64,000 nucleotides of DNA, taken from the NCBI RefSeq assembly GCF_037975245.1, contig NC_092582.1, forward strand, positions 4,690,001 to 4,754,000, given 5' to 3'. Shown in pieces: positions 23,894 to 38,800 of this stretch. The translations under genes were made by a program, and so were the position numbers. Numbering within the stretch: the stretch's first letter is position 1; each line of letters opens with the position of its first letter. This DNA comes from Apostichopus japonicus. Its lineage: Eukaryota; Echinodermata; Holothuroidea; Aspidochirotida; Stichopodidae. The notes beneath the pieces are model-generated. The model saw nothing but the letters and a program-made list of their open reading frames with translations, searched no databases and was not told where the DNA came from.

Positions 23894-25679
23894 AACATAA
23901 TAACATTATAAAGACATCAATTACATAACTTTCATTTTAATAACACAGAAATCATAAAGAAATCAATACTAGTAAATTACAATAAAATTTACTGAGATGG
24001 AAATAAAAAGTAAAAATCATGTAATCTTTTCATTCTTTGGCTGCAGAATCTATTTAAACTCCTAAAAAAAATTAAAAGAAATAAACCTGGATTCGTTGGA
24101 TAATTATCATCTAATCCATGTTTCCTTTCTCCTATATATTTGTGAGTGTGGCAGCATATAAACTTTTTGCTCTCATAACTGAAATATTATTTACAGAATC
24201 AATTCCAGTTCTTTCTTTCTTTATTTATTTGTTTCTCTTAAGGCAGCGTGATGCAATATATTTTAAGGTTGTGCAACAATTCCCACCTCAAACCCACCCC
24301 CGCAAACCCACCTTCATTCGGTACCGATTACTGATCGATCAATTTTTGCAAGAGATCAATCAATAGAAGACATCCAGCTAGCTTTGTACAATTTACACTC
24401 ATTGGAAAGATTAAACATTTTTGTTCCAGAAAAACTCAAAATCTTTCATGACTGGAATGTAAAAAAAAAAATTTAAATGTTAATTTGAAGTAAAATTTGA
24501 AGGAGAGTCTTCATATTCAATTGAAAATGTTACTTTGAGAGTAATAAAAATATTATGCAAATGGGCAAATTGCTATACAAGTGCTAAGATCTCTAAGCAG
24601 TTTTTTTTGTCTATTTATGCTTTGGAACCAATAGTATATGTTTATAAGAGACAAAGTTTGGAGCTTTAAAAAAAAAAGAAGAGAAATAAAAAAGAAAATT
24701 AAAATTATACTCTTACAACAACATACAGACAGATCTTAGAACTGTAAGATTGGCTGTCAAGTATAACACTGATATACACACAGATTAAAGATTGTCTCTA
24801 AAACCCTTAATTGAAGAAACTTAATAGCAAGGATAGAAAACATGAATAAGGTTAGTAGGTAATAAATTGGTTAGTCGTAATAATGAGAGTTGCTGCGAAC
24901 AAAATTAAAAGGAAATAACTAAGATCCAACGGCACAGACTATCTTAAGGTTGAAGCTAGCAACCTAAAAGAGCAGCACAAAACTGTAGAACGTACGTTTG
25001 ATTTTGCAACTCCAATACCTTGAAATGCCATCTGATGTTTAGCCCAATGGTTGTGCTTCTAAAATCCATACTTCACAGAGAGTAAAGACTGTCAACCTTT
25101 TACTATGTGTCATTTGCTAATGTAATGGGGTCTCTTAACAATGGCCAGTGTTAGTTATATCATACATGTGTGTTGAGGGGGATCAAGGTTAACTATGAAG
25201 GTTACCTCTGTTGTCATGTGATTTAAGAACCCTCTAGAATAAACAGAATAACAGCCTAGAAAAACAAATAGAAAAAGACAATACACAAGAAAAACAACTT
25301 TAGAAAGAAAAGAAAAGAAAAGAAAAAAATCAAACCAGACCACAGCAATTTTGTTTATAATGTTTTGTTTTTGTGTTTCTTTTTTATCTTATCAATTCGG
25401 TTCATTTTCTTGTCCAATGAAGAGGGTAAAGTAATCTTGAAAAAGTTTAAATAATGCTGGTGTTTACAAAGTTCAGACATTCCACCAAGTTAAATATTAT
25501 TGAATTGTAACATTATGAGCTTTCTACTATAATCATCAAGTTAATACCAAGTGTTATTCCTTTCCTAAACTTCTCTACTTGATGGGTTACGAACAAAGCA
25601 GCGTAAGGGTTTATGAAACAACCCATTTGTATATATATCTACTTTAAAGTCAAGCCAGATTTTGTCAGACCCTAAAATC

Positions 25680-26400
25680 AAACCACCAATTTGTCAGCCT
25701 CTGCATTGAAACAATTGATATATCAGTCGCACCAGCCTCTAAAATGAACAATTTACACTCTCATCACTGTATGAGCCTCTGCATTCAAACAATTGATTTA
25801 TTATTCTCACCAGCCTCTAAAATGAACAATTTACACTCTCATCACTGTATGAGCCTCTGCATTCAAACAATTGATTTATCATTCTCACCAGCCTCTTAAA
25901 TGAACAATTTACACTCTCATCACTGTATGAGCCTCTGCATTCAAACAATTGATTTATTATTCTCACCAGCCTCTAAAATGAACAATTTACACTCTCATCA
26001 CTGTATGAGCCTCTGCATTAAAACAATTGATATATCAGTCGCACCAGCCTCTAAAATGAACAATTTACACTCTCATCACTGTATGAGCCTCTGCATTAAA
26101 ACAATTGATATATCAGTCGCACCAGCCTCTAAAATGAACAATTTACACTCTCATCACTGTATGAGCCTCTGCATTCAAACAATTGATATATCAGTCGCAC
26201 CAGCCTCTAAAATGAACAATTTACACTCTCATCACTGTATGAGCCTCTGCATTCAAACAATTGATTTATCATTCTCACCAGCCTCTTAAATGAACAATTT
26301 ACACTCTCATCACTGTATGAGCCTCTGCATTCAAACAATTGATTTATCAGTCTCACCAGCCTCTAAATTGAACAATTTACACTCTCATTCCACATTCACA
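25680..26400. repeat. 78-bp tandem repeat array
   Basis: About nine copies of a 78-bp unit containing CTCATCACTGTATGAGCCTC and CAAACAATTGAT. Two unit subtypes alternate (ATATCAGTCGCACC versus TTTATCATTCTCACC). Because 78 is divisible by three, a spurious 129-codon frame stays open at 25900-26289. Confidence 0.93.
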
Positions 26401-26489
26401 GACAACCACTATATGAGCCTCTACAGTCAACAATGAATTGATTCGCATCAGTAATTTGAACAAATGATTTACCATTTCTCACTTTCTTT

Positions 26490-26495
26490 TTTATT
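26490..26495 (-). terminator. Candidate poly(A) signal for SLC44
   Basis: AATAAA on the minus strand about 260 nt after the stop codon at 26755, implying a short 3' UTR. It is a motif match only. Confidence 0.35.
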
Positions 26496-26754
26496 CTTAT
26501 TATCAATTCTTTCCTTCATCATGGTTGCAAACCAATATCCATTCTCTATAATTTGTCTGGTACTCACACCCCCCTGCCCCCTCCTATACTTATCCATCTT
26601 ACTGTCAGTCCAAACACACCCATCTCTCTCTGGTCAGCCAGCATTTTGTGCTCTTCTTTGTACCCTGAAGTTCAAATAAAGTATTGTAAAATAGTAAAAA
26701 CTCTTATAAGTAGTCCATATCCAGTTGGGTTCTGGTAAAGCCTCCGCCTCTCTC

Positions 26755-26864
26755 CTACCATTGCTCGTGACGTTTTCTGTTCTTCTTTCCAACTATCTGC
26801 ATTAAGTCTTTGTTCATGTAGTAGGGCCGCTCTGGTGAGCCATCATGTCTCTCCAGGTCCTCCA
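26755..26864 (-). CDS. SLC44A2: SLC44 exon 21 (C-terminus, stop)
   Basis: Residues 700-735: [16 protein letters not shown], then a basic tail ([10 protein letters not shown]) and TAG. The acceptor is cttcag|TG. Confidence 0.94.
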
Positions 26865-29800
26865 CTGAAGGAGAACAAAGGAGTAAGACATAGGTAAGAG
26901 TGAAGTGACCGTAAGGTACGAGGATGGGGTGAGGTGACCTTTGTAACAGTTTAGTTGAGTTTAGTTAAGTAGAAAAAGGATCAGGAGGGACACTCAAGTC
27001 CCCATCAAGGACCCTATAGGAGAGAAAAAAACTGAAGACACAAACACTCAGACCCGATTACAATGCTTAAAGTGCTTGTACAAAGCATTCTTAAACCCAT
27101 TGACACTACTTGCAAGTACAGCTTTCTCAGACAAACCATTCCACTCATTCACAATCCTATTAGAAAAAAAGTTATGCCAAATATTAATCCTTCTTTGTGA
27201 CTTTTGGAGCTTAAGACAATGAACTCTGGTACAACTACTTTTAGCAAACATGAAAAAGTCAGTGAAGGATAATTGTCAAAACCATACACAATCTTGAAAA
27301 CCTGAATCAATTCACCACGTAACCTCCTAAGCTCCAAACAGTAAGGTACAACAAGTCAAGGGGGTGTGAGGTAAGTAAAAGGTGAACCATCATATAAGGA
27401 GACTGGGTAAATGGTAGACTGCACTCAGCGGTACTACCAGATAGGATATGGGGAATGGGATATGGGGTGGTGGGGGGGGGGGGGTACAGAAGTGAAAGAG
27501 GGAGGGAGTGAGAGGAGAAAAAGTCTCATTTATGCAAATCCTTACTTCTGTATAGGGAAGGGCATGACCACCCTCTGTATATTATATATTGTATAACATA
27601 CTGATTGCTGTCTTTTTCGGTAAACTCCTGAGATACACATATATTCCATACAAAAGGTCCTGTGTTGACAAACATCCTAAGAGAAAGACATACTAACAGC
27701 CATGGAGAATGGTATCGTAAGTCAGAATAACAGACAAGGAAGTGATTCAGAAAGTAAATGAAGAAAGCCTAAAAGCCACCAAGACTTACAGAAAGATAGG
27801 AAAAGCGTATCTACTGCCATGTTGAAGACACCAAAGAATATCTGGGCCACCACAAATGTTCCGAGGCCGATCATCTGTAAATAAGTAAGAGAAGAAAGGC
27901 AAAATAAATATAAAACTTCCTTTTTGAAGTAAAAATTGTTTTCTTAAAGTCCGTCTTATTACCGACATGAACATTTCTGTTTTGTGACTTGCGTCATCTG
28001 TCAGCCCGTACTCCAAAATGATCAAACTCCAAAACTCCAAAACAAACTCCAAAATGATCTTGCCAATGTCTTCTCCGATATGTAAGAAATCAGTCATATG
28101 TTTTGCAAAAGTCAGTCATCCAAAAATTACGTATATTTTTACAAATCGAGTTTATATGTAGGTTGAGTGGTTGCTAAGGCCCTCAAAAAGTAAGTTTATA
28201 TGTAGGTTGAGTGGTCGCTAAGGCATGTGGCGAACTTACAATAATGATCACCCAGTAATAACGGACATTCGGGATCGGAAGGTACTCCGCCACGACGAAA
28301 GCGGTCAGAGAATATTCAGCACTGAACGTGAAGTAGAAGAAGGATAGCACCACCACTCCTGTGGTCACCATAGCGATGCCGATAAACAATAAGAAGTCGG
28401 TGATCTTATTCACGACAGCCACTCTGTTGGTATATTGAAATAAGAGAGTCAAAACCAACGTGTTATTCAAAAGTCAACAGGAATCGAGAAACGTTCCAGA
28501 ATTTTCCATATTTACGTAACATCTCTTTTTCCAAAATTATGATAATTTTAACATTTTCAACAAGAAAGAGTCAAGTTTGAAGTATTAACACATCCATATC
28601 TTTAGTGAGGATTGTAATTGCATTAATTTAAAATAAAAAATGGGGGGGGGGAGGAGGGGGGGGTTAAAGTTAATTTTGTTAATTTTGGCTAAAAATTCTA
28701 TCTAGTCCTTCTAATTACTTTTCTAAGCACAGGTTCATAAATTGGAGTTCAGACACAAATTTCCAAGACAACAGAATATGTTGATATCACTGACATTATG
28801 AAAGTTCAATTTACAATGGTTCTCATTGTCTCACATACTCCATGTTAGAATTCGAAGGACAAAAGAGGACAAAAAATTCTGAAAATTACCTGATGATATT
28901 TCGCATAAGAAGAAAGAAAGCATTTTGTGCCGAGGTGCAAAAATTCTTTCCATAAATGGCAATCTGAGAAGTAAAACCAAAATGTGTAAAGTGAATATAA
29001 AGATTAAAAAGACGTCACTAAATTATAGAACAAAGTTTTTACAGCAAGACGTTTTACAACACTACTATTGTGAGGCAGAAAATAAGAATAACTGACTCTT
29101 TTAAATTGCCAATGGTGTTTATACTTAATAAATAAATACATAACACATCTATGAAAAACAACCATTCAACATGGGAATGGACTACTTCTTAACCAAAGTC
29201 TGGTTTCTACTGTGTTAACATTTCTTCAGGATTCTTGAAATTTATTTTAGTAACTTGACCATTTCATAGACAATTTTCCTTCTTTTCTACATAATTCCTC
29301 ACCATGATGTATGCATTTTTGTTGATGAATTTCAAAAATTTCTCAAGGCACCAAAAAATGCATTTCAAACAGCGAAGGATGAATTTTGCCACCTTGTTCT
29401 TTCTACCTGTTTAAGAAAAAAAAAGAGTTTGGGAAAATAAAAATTTTTTAAGTCACAAACAATTCTCTATGATGTCCATTCTATATAAATTGAAAGCATG
29501 ACGTTTCCTGGACTTTTTTTTATGAGAGACCATTTTCCTGAGGTAGACAAGGGTTCATGAAAAGACTAAGCTTGAGTTTAATAGGAGGAAGAATATTTTA
29601 TGAAGATATTGAGATCAGGTTTCATGAAACAATTTTAAGTACATCCTTACTTCCTGAAGTGCTATTTACTTTTTGGGAATCATTTTGAGAGTTTAGAAAG
29701 TTTGGGGGAAATGGGGCAGCTTTTATAACTTTCAACAAATTTGGTGCTAAACTGGTGGAAAACTTGACTCATTTCAACATGCTTAAACTATTTCATGGAT

Positions 29801-32800
29801 GGTTGTGTATCTTGACGGATCATTCTTTCCCAAGGGTTACGGCTCAGGCCTAAGCTGCATGGAAGCATGGTAGGGTAGCTAACCGACAAAGACTTTTTTA
29901 TCCACTTTAAAAAGTCTTTGCAATGATTGTGATTCAATTTTTATGCTGACAATCAACTTGTAATATTAACTACACATCGTTAGTACATGAGTGTAAGGTA
30001 AAACATATGGTAACATCCACAGCTAACTTATTCTCAACACAATGGTCGGAACTACCATAAACATTTTTCTTTAAATCCTGCAATGTTTTTCAACCATTTC
30101 CTGGGTCATACAAGATACAAGGACACTTATTTGAAGATCTCCATTTTGCTATTAGAGTGTGACTGTGGTAGTAAAAAAGAAAATTATTTTGAATGAATTG
30201 GAAATCTGCTCATTAATTAAAATTCAACCGGTGAAAGCTCTACAAGGGTGCTATACTTTTCACTTAGTTGAAGTCTTACACAAACACCACACAGGTCTGC
30301 CCAAAGTTGACAACCAAACAAAACCCACTGCTACAAGGTTATGTATTGAATACAAACCACTGCTACAAGGTTATGTATTGAATACAAACCACTGCTACAA
30401 GGTTATGTATTGAATACAAACCACTGCTACAAGGTTATGTATTGAATACAAACCACTGCTACAAGGTTATGTATTGAATACAAACCACTGCTACAAGGTT
30501 ATGTATTGAATACAAACCACTGCTACAAGGTTATGTATTGAATACAAACCACTGCTACAAGGTTATGTATTGAATACAAACCACTGCTACAAGGTTATGT
30601 ATTGAATACAAACCACTGCTACAAGGTTATGTATTGAATACAAACCACTGCTACAAGGTTATGTATTGAATACAAACCACTGCTACAAGGTTATGTATTG
30701 AATAAAAACCACTGCTACAAGGTTATGTATTGAATACAAACCACTGCTACAAGGTTATGTATTGAATACAAACCACTGCTAAAAGTTTATGTATTGAATA
30801 CAAACCACTGCTACAAGTGTATGTATTGAATACAAACATTCTTGAAGTGTACCTTTCAGTTGTAATTCTATGTATTCTAGAAAGATGCGGATAAGCTGAA
30901 CGATAGCGATGATGAGAGCACCGAACGCTACAGAGCCAGTATGGTACCTGACAGGAGAAAGATAAAACAGGTAAACAAATAAAACAAGTAAACAAATCAA
31001 CAAGTAAACAAATCAACAAGTAAACAAATTAACAAACAATCAATCAATCAACCAATCAATCAATTCATCCATCAGTTAATCAATCAATCCATCCATCCAT
31101 CTATCAATCAATCAATCAGTCAATCAATCCATCAATCAATAGAATTGTACGTCATCTAAACTTTAAGGGGTCCTAATTCCAACCTGCAACATTTCTTAAT
31201 ATCTAATGTCATTCAGTTTATGTTTATTAAGTTCATTAAGGGAGGAACCATGCAATATGAGCAATATTACATACATCATATTACCAGTAATATTATCATA
31301 GTACCAGCAACATCAAACTTGATCATAGCTGGAACTCTACTCCTCTGTTACAAATGTAGTTTAATAAGGGGGTGTCCCAATTGATCACAAAAGATAGTTT
31401 TATATACCAATTAACTTTAAAGGGGTGTGTCAAAATTGATCATTTATGGTTATCCTTATCTTACTATTATCTAACTATCTAACTTAAGGGTTAAGACGGT
31501 TCGGCTCTGGTGAAAATTCAACGAGCACACGCAAAACGCTGATTAAATTTTGAAATCTTTAACTCACGTAATAGTCCAAATGAGAGACCTCAACAGCGGG
31601 AACTTTGGGAGATCTTTTTTGTCGACAGTCCAGAAATATGTGGCGAAGACACCTGCTAAGATGACCTGGTTGAGTCCGATGATGAAATTCAACACCCACA
31701 GGTAACAGAACACGTTGATGAACTGCATGTAGTTATGATACTCTGGCAGCTCGTAGGAATTGAACATGCACTCCGTGGAAGTTCCTTGAGGATCAAACGT
31801 CTACGGGAATGACAGGAAAAAAGGTGACGCAATCAAATAAATAAAAAACAGACAGATTTAGATGGATGGATGGATAAATGTAGGATGTTGTTGACAGCAA
31901 AAGATGCCACTATGACCAATGACAGAATACCATCGCTATCATATGTTTAATCATAATAATAATCATAATGGACATTTATAATGCGCCGGTGTCCGTCAAA
32001 AAAGACGCTCATGGCACAATGACACAAACAGTGCGACAGCAAAACAAAAAACAGGTAACATCTTGTAACATCAGGTAATATCTTGCACTGATTCTGTAGA
32101 TTTTTACAACACCATATTCCCACTACAGTACAAAGTCATAGACACAGCAATTCAAATTTGACTCAAGTTATCTAAAAAAAAAGAAGAAAAGTTCCATGAG
32201 GTTGTGTAATATCATGTGGGTGAACATGTACTTCAAAATAAGTGTGTACAAGCCTGTCTTTGTTAGAACTGAATCAATGCATTACATAACTCCTTCACCA
32301 AGCTTTGAGAGTGGAGCAAGCTTGTACATTGTCTGTGTTTGATATCAACTGTGGGCAATATTTGGCGCAACAATTTGAGACGTTCTTATTAAATTTCTAC
32401 AAACTTAATGACCAAACTCAAAATGCTGCTTCGAGAGTTCTTAGGTCATATATCAGATCAAGTTCAAATCATGAACATGAAATTGACCCAAAAAACAAAA
32501 AAATCAAATAGGGCCAAAGAAATTATCAAAAAAAAGGAAGAAAAAGGGGGTTGTGTACCAGCCATCTATAAATGAATACAAATTTCTTCCGACATAGCTA
32601 TCCAGCCCCTCATTTTGGCAAGAATATCTATTGACCTGTTAATGTTCGCTGGGAACGCCAGTCGGAAGTGGCAATAACCTGCCTAACATCTTGCCCACTC
32701 ACCTTTACATCACAAGGTTCAAAATTTTGAAATGTCACATTGGTTCCGTTCTCTGCAGAGTTCACCACAAAGGATTTCTCCTTGGAAGTTGCCAAATATC

Positions 32801-35800
32801 TTTAATAATTCGGGTTAAAGAATGATTCCTATAAGTCTTTGGATTGGTGATTAATTATCAGCATGCAAGGACCACTTTGCAACAGACTATTTTCAATATT
32901 TCTATTGATTTTTTATACAAGCCACAGCCCTAACTTCTGATGGAATGAAGTATTAAATTATCACCCCAGTTTTCCTTATATTATTATTTCACTCAGGAGA
33001 CATTTTTAGAACCATTTGATCACTTCACAAAATTGTGTCATATGAGGTTATAAACTTCAGCAAATGGCTTGTTTAGCACTCAACAGAAGATCCAGATGAA
33101 AATAGTACAATATGGACATTTCAAAGCCCACCGACAGTAACATCTTTCTGATAAATAAACAAATAAATAAATAAATAAAAATTTTAAATAAATAAATACA
33201 TTCTGCAATATTGTAAGCTAGTAATCATTCGCAATGATCTTATTGAGTTTATCCACACTGTAATCAAGGATACACAGCAATGGCGCACCACAGAACCGTC
33301 ACACAGAGTTGCATGCAAAATGGTATGATCGGCCAGAAGAGTGTACTCCAGAATGCAGAAACCGCTCTGAAAATGAGAAAAAATAACAAACGGCGGTTAT
33401 TAAATATATAGTTGCAGAATAATTACCCTTGAATTCACCCCCCCCCCCCTTCACTCTTATATTAATTGGTAAACCTAGGACTACAGTGGTTCAGTTTAAC
33501 AAGTACCCTCCCTGCACAAAATATTTTACTTTCCGTCCAATGACAGACTTGAAGTTATAAGATGATCACATCAAGGGGCCTTCACAATACAATCAGTATC
33601 ACACGAGCACAGATCAGTATGTTGGACGGAGACCAACTTGAAGATATAAGATGATCACATCAAGGAGCCTTCACAATACAATCAGTATCACATAAGCACA
33701 GATCAGTATGTTGGACGGAGACCAACTTGAAGATATAAGATGATCACATCAAGGAGCCTTCACAATACAATCAGTATCACATAAGCACAGATCAGTATGT
33801 TGGACGGAGACCAACTTGAAGATATAAGATGATCACATCAAGGAGCCTTCACAATACAATCACCGATAATCTATCTGGTGTTGGCGAAAATTGGCAGCTT
33901 TTTGGAAACTATTAAAAAAAATATGATATTTTGATGAACCTCACAAAATATTTTCGAGTGTTGACAGCAATTCCAGAAATAATGAAAATTTGGAATACAA
34001 AATACAAAAGTTGTATTCAAAACACAGGTGAAAACATATACAATAAAAAAAATTAAAAAATTAAAAATTAAAAAATTAAAAAAATTAAAAACTCAAGCAT
34101 GATAAATTTAATGACAGGATGGGGATCCACCTACTTGCTGGCTTCTTCGATGAGATTGATAGCGATGCGGATTCGATTGCACAGACAGAGCATGAGCAGA
34201 AGCATGATGGTAAGCAAGACAGAAAATACGATTCCTGTAAAAAAATAAACAGGTTACTATAAGACAAGACCACTCCATGGCAATCAAATATGGAATAGGG
34301 ACTATTCCATTTAGTAGTATGATGGTATATGGTAAATTCACGATAAAAAGGGGGGGGGCAATAATGTTCTTTCCAAGGATAGCGGTAATGACGATCAAGC
34401 TGATTTTACTTAGTGGTCTTATTCTATCCCTCAGCTATGTGATTTCATCAATGGTTGACCAGATTCTGTCTTTAAGAGAAAATCATACATGTAAATGTCC
34501 TGGAGGCAAACTGCTAGAAAAAAGGAAAATAGGTGTGAAGTAATTCACACAAACATCTCAAGATACATAACTGAAGTTTCCTTGTTTCACTGTGGCAATT
34601 CTGGTCATTTCCATTGAGGCTTTGTAGATAATGGTTGTGATTGAAAAAGTGGTTACAATTTGACTAACAAACTTTTGATTTGTCCTTTAACAAAGTCACA
34701 TGTTACAAAGACACTGCCACTAGAGGCTCATGCACTGACCGCCCACCCCCCCCCCCCCCTTTCAGCAGATTGAACTCTCACCCACCCACCACCCCTGACT
34801 AAAACTGTTTGAAAGATGAGTAAAATGACTGTAATCAGCTTAGATATGTGACCGAAATGAAACTAGTGATAACCTGTGCATTTCCGCACCAATGTATTAA
34901 ATGTGAAACAATTTTTAAGATGATAAGCAAAATAACTTTTTAGCAACATGTATTTGATGATCAAGTAACCTATTTGCTTTTGTCATGTGAGTTAAATCTT
35001 TCTTTCCTTCTTGGCCAAGACTGCAGTGCTAGGATAATTAACTTTGACTTGACTGTAACCAAAACACAAATCCATTATAGCACACAGACGACAGTGAAAA
35101 ATATCTGTATTATGGTTTCTTCTGCAAAGTCTCCATGCACGATCCATGAAAAGAATACAGAACTTATGATTTTGTCCTCCCCTCTGATACTTTGGAAAAT
35201 CATTTTTTGCTTTTAAAGAATCTTGTTTTGTCTTACCAGCAATCAGCCAGGTTTTCTGAAGTCTGAGATACGAATCTAAGCTGAGGGTCAAGCTGAAATC
35301 ATCTGTGGATCCTGGTATTCCCTCTAACTCTGTGTATTCATTCCAACAGAAAAAGATACCTGAGGAGGAAAATCAACCCACCTCAAAAGATATTAAAGGG
35401 TGTAAAGACTCGCGCAAAAAGAAACGTCTAATGCCGGTAATCTGACCTAGTTTCGAATGAGGTGTAACAGAAGTGTTAGACACCACCATCGACCCCAGAA
35501 AATACACACACAGCTTGCTACCGTCGGTAATTAGACACTATTGTACAGTCAGTACATACAGCTGCGGTCAATACCCACAGCACAGTGTATAAACGATACA
35601 GCGATGGACATCTCAGGTCCAGCTAAAGACAACAAGGTATCACGTTTCATTACTGTCTGCATTTTGTAGCTACACGAACAAAAGGTCACTTGCAAGCAAC
35701 AGAAAGTTAACTTTTTCAAATGGCCGCACGCGGTTTGGGGCGAGTCTTCAATGCCATTAAAAGCTGTGATTAAAACTTGAATTTTGAATCCGATCTTGTT

Positions 35801-38800
35801 ATATTAACAAGTTTGAAATGACTTTAGAGACCTCTGGTGGGTGAGATGTTACATAACCTGCTACCTCTGGTATTCATGTTAGTTCTGTATAATTTTAATG
35901 TTCATAATCACGATACCTTGATCTAAAAAAGCCAAATTTCCATTTTAATGTCAACACATACTTTTTCAGAGGAAAAATTTCTGAGCCAGCCCTATAACAA
36001 GAATGCATTTGAGAGAAAGTTTGTCATTTAAAACACATAACCATAACAATAAAACAAGAGATGAAAACAATATTAAAACTAATGTCCTCTCGGCAAAATA
36101 GTGACACATGACATGCAAATTAATGTTAGTTGACAGTATCTCTACTTAATTTACATTAATATGTTATAACTGGCACATAAGCTACTGCTGTTCATCATAT
36201 AAGTGTTAGCTAATGCAAGCCACAAAACCTTTTACCTTGATGTATAAAATATATATACATCACCAACCATAAATTAAAGAACATTTCTTAATCTCATCTG
36301 AATGAATTAAAATGTGAAATATAGACAGCCCCCCCCCCCAAATAAAAAAAAAGAAAGAAAAATGTTGAATTTTTTTTTGAATTTTATGAAATTAAAACTG
36401 TCAATTGACTTACCTCCAGCAAGTAGTACATGTAGTGCTAGTATGCTACCCCAGACCATGAAACCAGCCACATACCTCATAATGCAACACCAGACAAAAC
36501 ATAGGAGTGCACCGATGAGAATGCCACTACAATACGACAAGGAAGATTAAATTAATATTAACTCAGAGAGTTGGGACAATATTCTTATTTCATGCTAACA
36601 TCACTCTATAGTGTTCGCTCATATCCTAATTCAAGCACTTGTACTGACAGTCTGTTTAACAAAAAATATTGTCCGAACAGGGTGATCTTTCCAGAGGCTC
36701 TGATTTGTGACCAAAGACAGATATAAATGTGTAGAAAATAGACAACAATTTATGCAAATGATTGCAGTGTGAAAAAGATACAAATGAAATTAAAAACCAC
36801 TATTAAAGGCCCCATTGTACAGGGCCTGCAATTAACCTTTCATCCACCCAATCCATGTATCTTTACCAGGTATGACAAGTCTGCTTAATATGTTGACGAA
36901 TTAACTTAAGTTTGAAAACTTTGATTAATCATAGTTGTCATGGATATACAAGGGTGTGGATATGTATTGTACTTTGGGGTTACCTTATGACCAGTTAATA
37001 CTTAAATGTTGTAAATCTTTATATAAATATCATAGATGTCCTGTATTTTCTCCTGAAAATACATGCATTATTTACAACTGAAATATACTGAAAACCTTTA
37101 ACAAGAAGCATTCTCCTTGCGTGACGTCTAGTGTGGTGTGGCACTGCCTTGTTTAACTATCCTTTATTGATACTGTAATATTACTAGTACAACATGCTAC
37201 ACTTAATGGTGAAGTATATCATATTGTACTATGTCCAATGTTATACATATTATACTTGTATTTACTCCTGAAAATACAGGCTTTATATACCACTGAAATA
37301 TACTGAAAACCTTAAACAAGAAGTTGTCTCCTTGCGTGACGTCTAGTGTGGTGCGGCACTGCCGTGTAAACTATACTTTAAAGTTACTGTACTAGTACTG
37401 TAGCTACTACTAGCACAATATGCTACTCTTAATCACACACTACACAATGGTGAAGTACATCATATTGTTCTATGTCCCATGTTATACATATTATACTAGG
37501 CATTTTATACCACTGAAATATACTGAAAACCTTTAACAAGAAGCGTTCTCTGTGTGTGACTTCTAGTGTGGTGTGGCACTGCCTTGTTAACTATACTTTA
37601 AAGTTACCTGTACTATTACTAGCACAACATGCTACACTTAATCACACAGACACACACTACCCGATGCTGAAGTACATCATATTGTACCATTCACTACTTT
37701 CCCATCATATACCACAAAGTGTCCGGTACCTTAAGGAAGACCTTGTTCATCAATGTCCCTGTGTCGTTTACTAAACAGTTTTGGCATTCATCTCGTAACA
37801 AAACCCATCAAAATAGAGCGCTGTTTATCTTCACCTTGCACTAGTTTTCAATGGGATTTTGCTAAGCCCTCCAAATTACATTGGCCTACAATATTATTCA
37901 GATGTCACTCATCACCTGGGTGGCAACAATCTGCAAATTTTTAAGTGTAGTTTTAATTATCTCAAAGGGGCAAAGTTATCTTATGCAATAGGGGATATAG
38001 ATACTTAAGCAATGAACTGATTGATGCACCGCCCCCTCTTGAATGGTGGCTCTTAATTTATCAAGGATCTATGATGCAACCCATTGACAGGAAGAGGGTA
38101 GAAATAAGAGGGTAATATTGCAGTACAGATAGAGACGATAGAAATACAGTATTAAAGGGAACCAGATAGATTAGGCACACAGCTGACACTGTGGAAGTTG
38201 TGTAGAATTTTGAACTCCATAGATAAATATTTATGTATGTATGTATCTATGTATGTATGTATGTATTTTAGATCCTCCTGCAAGCAGGAACTCGCGAAAA
38301 AGCCTCATTGGCTTATCAAAGCCACAGGCTCACCGAAGTCAGTCTTTTAGATTCATATTTAACGTCCATGATTATGAATTGTCAATTGTCAACAACTCTG
38401 GACGACATACATTGATCTTGGAGTGACTCGAACTGGGGACCTTATGATTGGATTATGGGTTTGGGGGATTTGTCACTAATTTCAAGTTCCATCTTTACTC
38501 TATATATAATATTTTCTGTCTTGTTTCGTCTTCCTCTTTTTAATATTTTCAGTATTTCTGTCGAACAGTTCCATCAAGTAATTTTCTCTTAAAGGTTTAA
38601 TATGCCTTGAAGAAAGTAGTTGCATCTCATTACTAAAATATTTAAACCTCCAAATGCCCCTTATTACAGGATAGTTTTGGTTGTTTCAACCGGCTAGCTA
38701 GATATCTATATTGGCTACCTTAATGTCTCAACCTGCTTAACACTGCTTTGTTCCCACTGAATACCATGAAGTTTTTTACTTCTGATCCAAAAAGATGAAA

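Larger units (their letters stand above)
20061..26754. other. Intergenic region between lipocalin 5' end and SLC44 3' end
   Basis: No conserved exon was recognised on either strand. Contents: lipocalin upstream region (from 20061), a duplicated sequence with ACGCAGTATTGTA at about 20810 and 20870, a GGGGA microsatellite at 21762, a dispersed CTGCAG-rich repeat at 23690, a 78-bp tandem array at 25680-26400, and the SLC44 3' UTR just left of 26755. Between about 21850 and 25600 the DNA is AT-rich with no obvious structure. Confidence 0.6.

Noticed and set aside
25900-26289. 129-codon open frame with a 26-residue repeat
   Set aside because: It is produced by the 78-bp tandem array, whose unit length is divisible by three. 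It has no domain, no codon bias and the array continues outside the frame.
30325-30835. CRISPR-like array of 32-bp repeats
   Set aside because: The units are contiguous without spacers, in a eukaryotic intron. It is a minisatellite.
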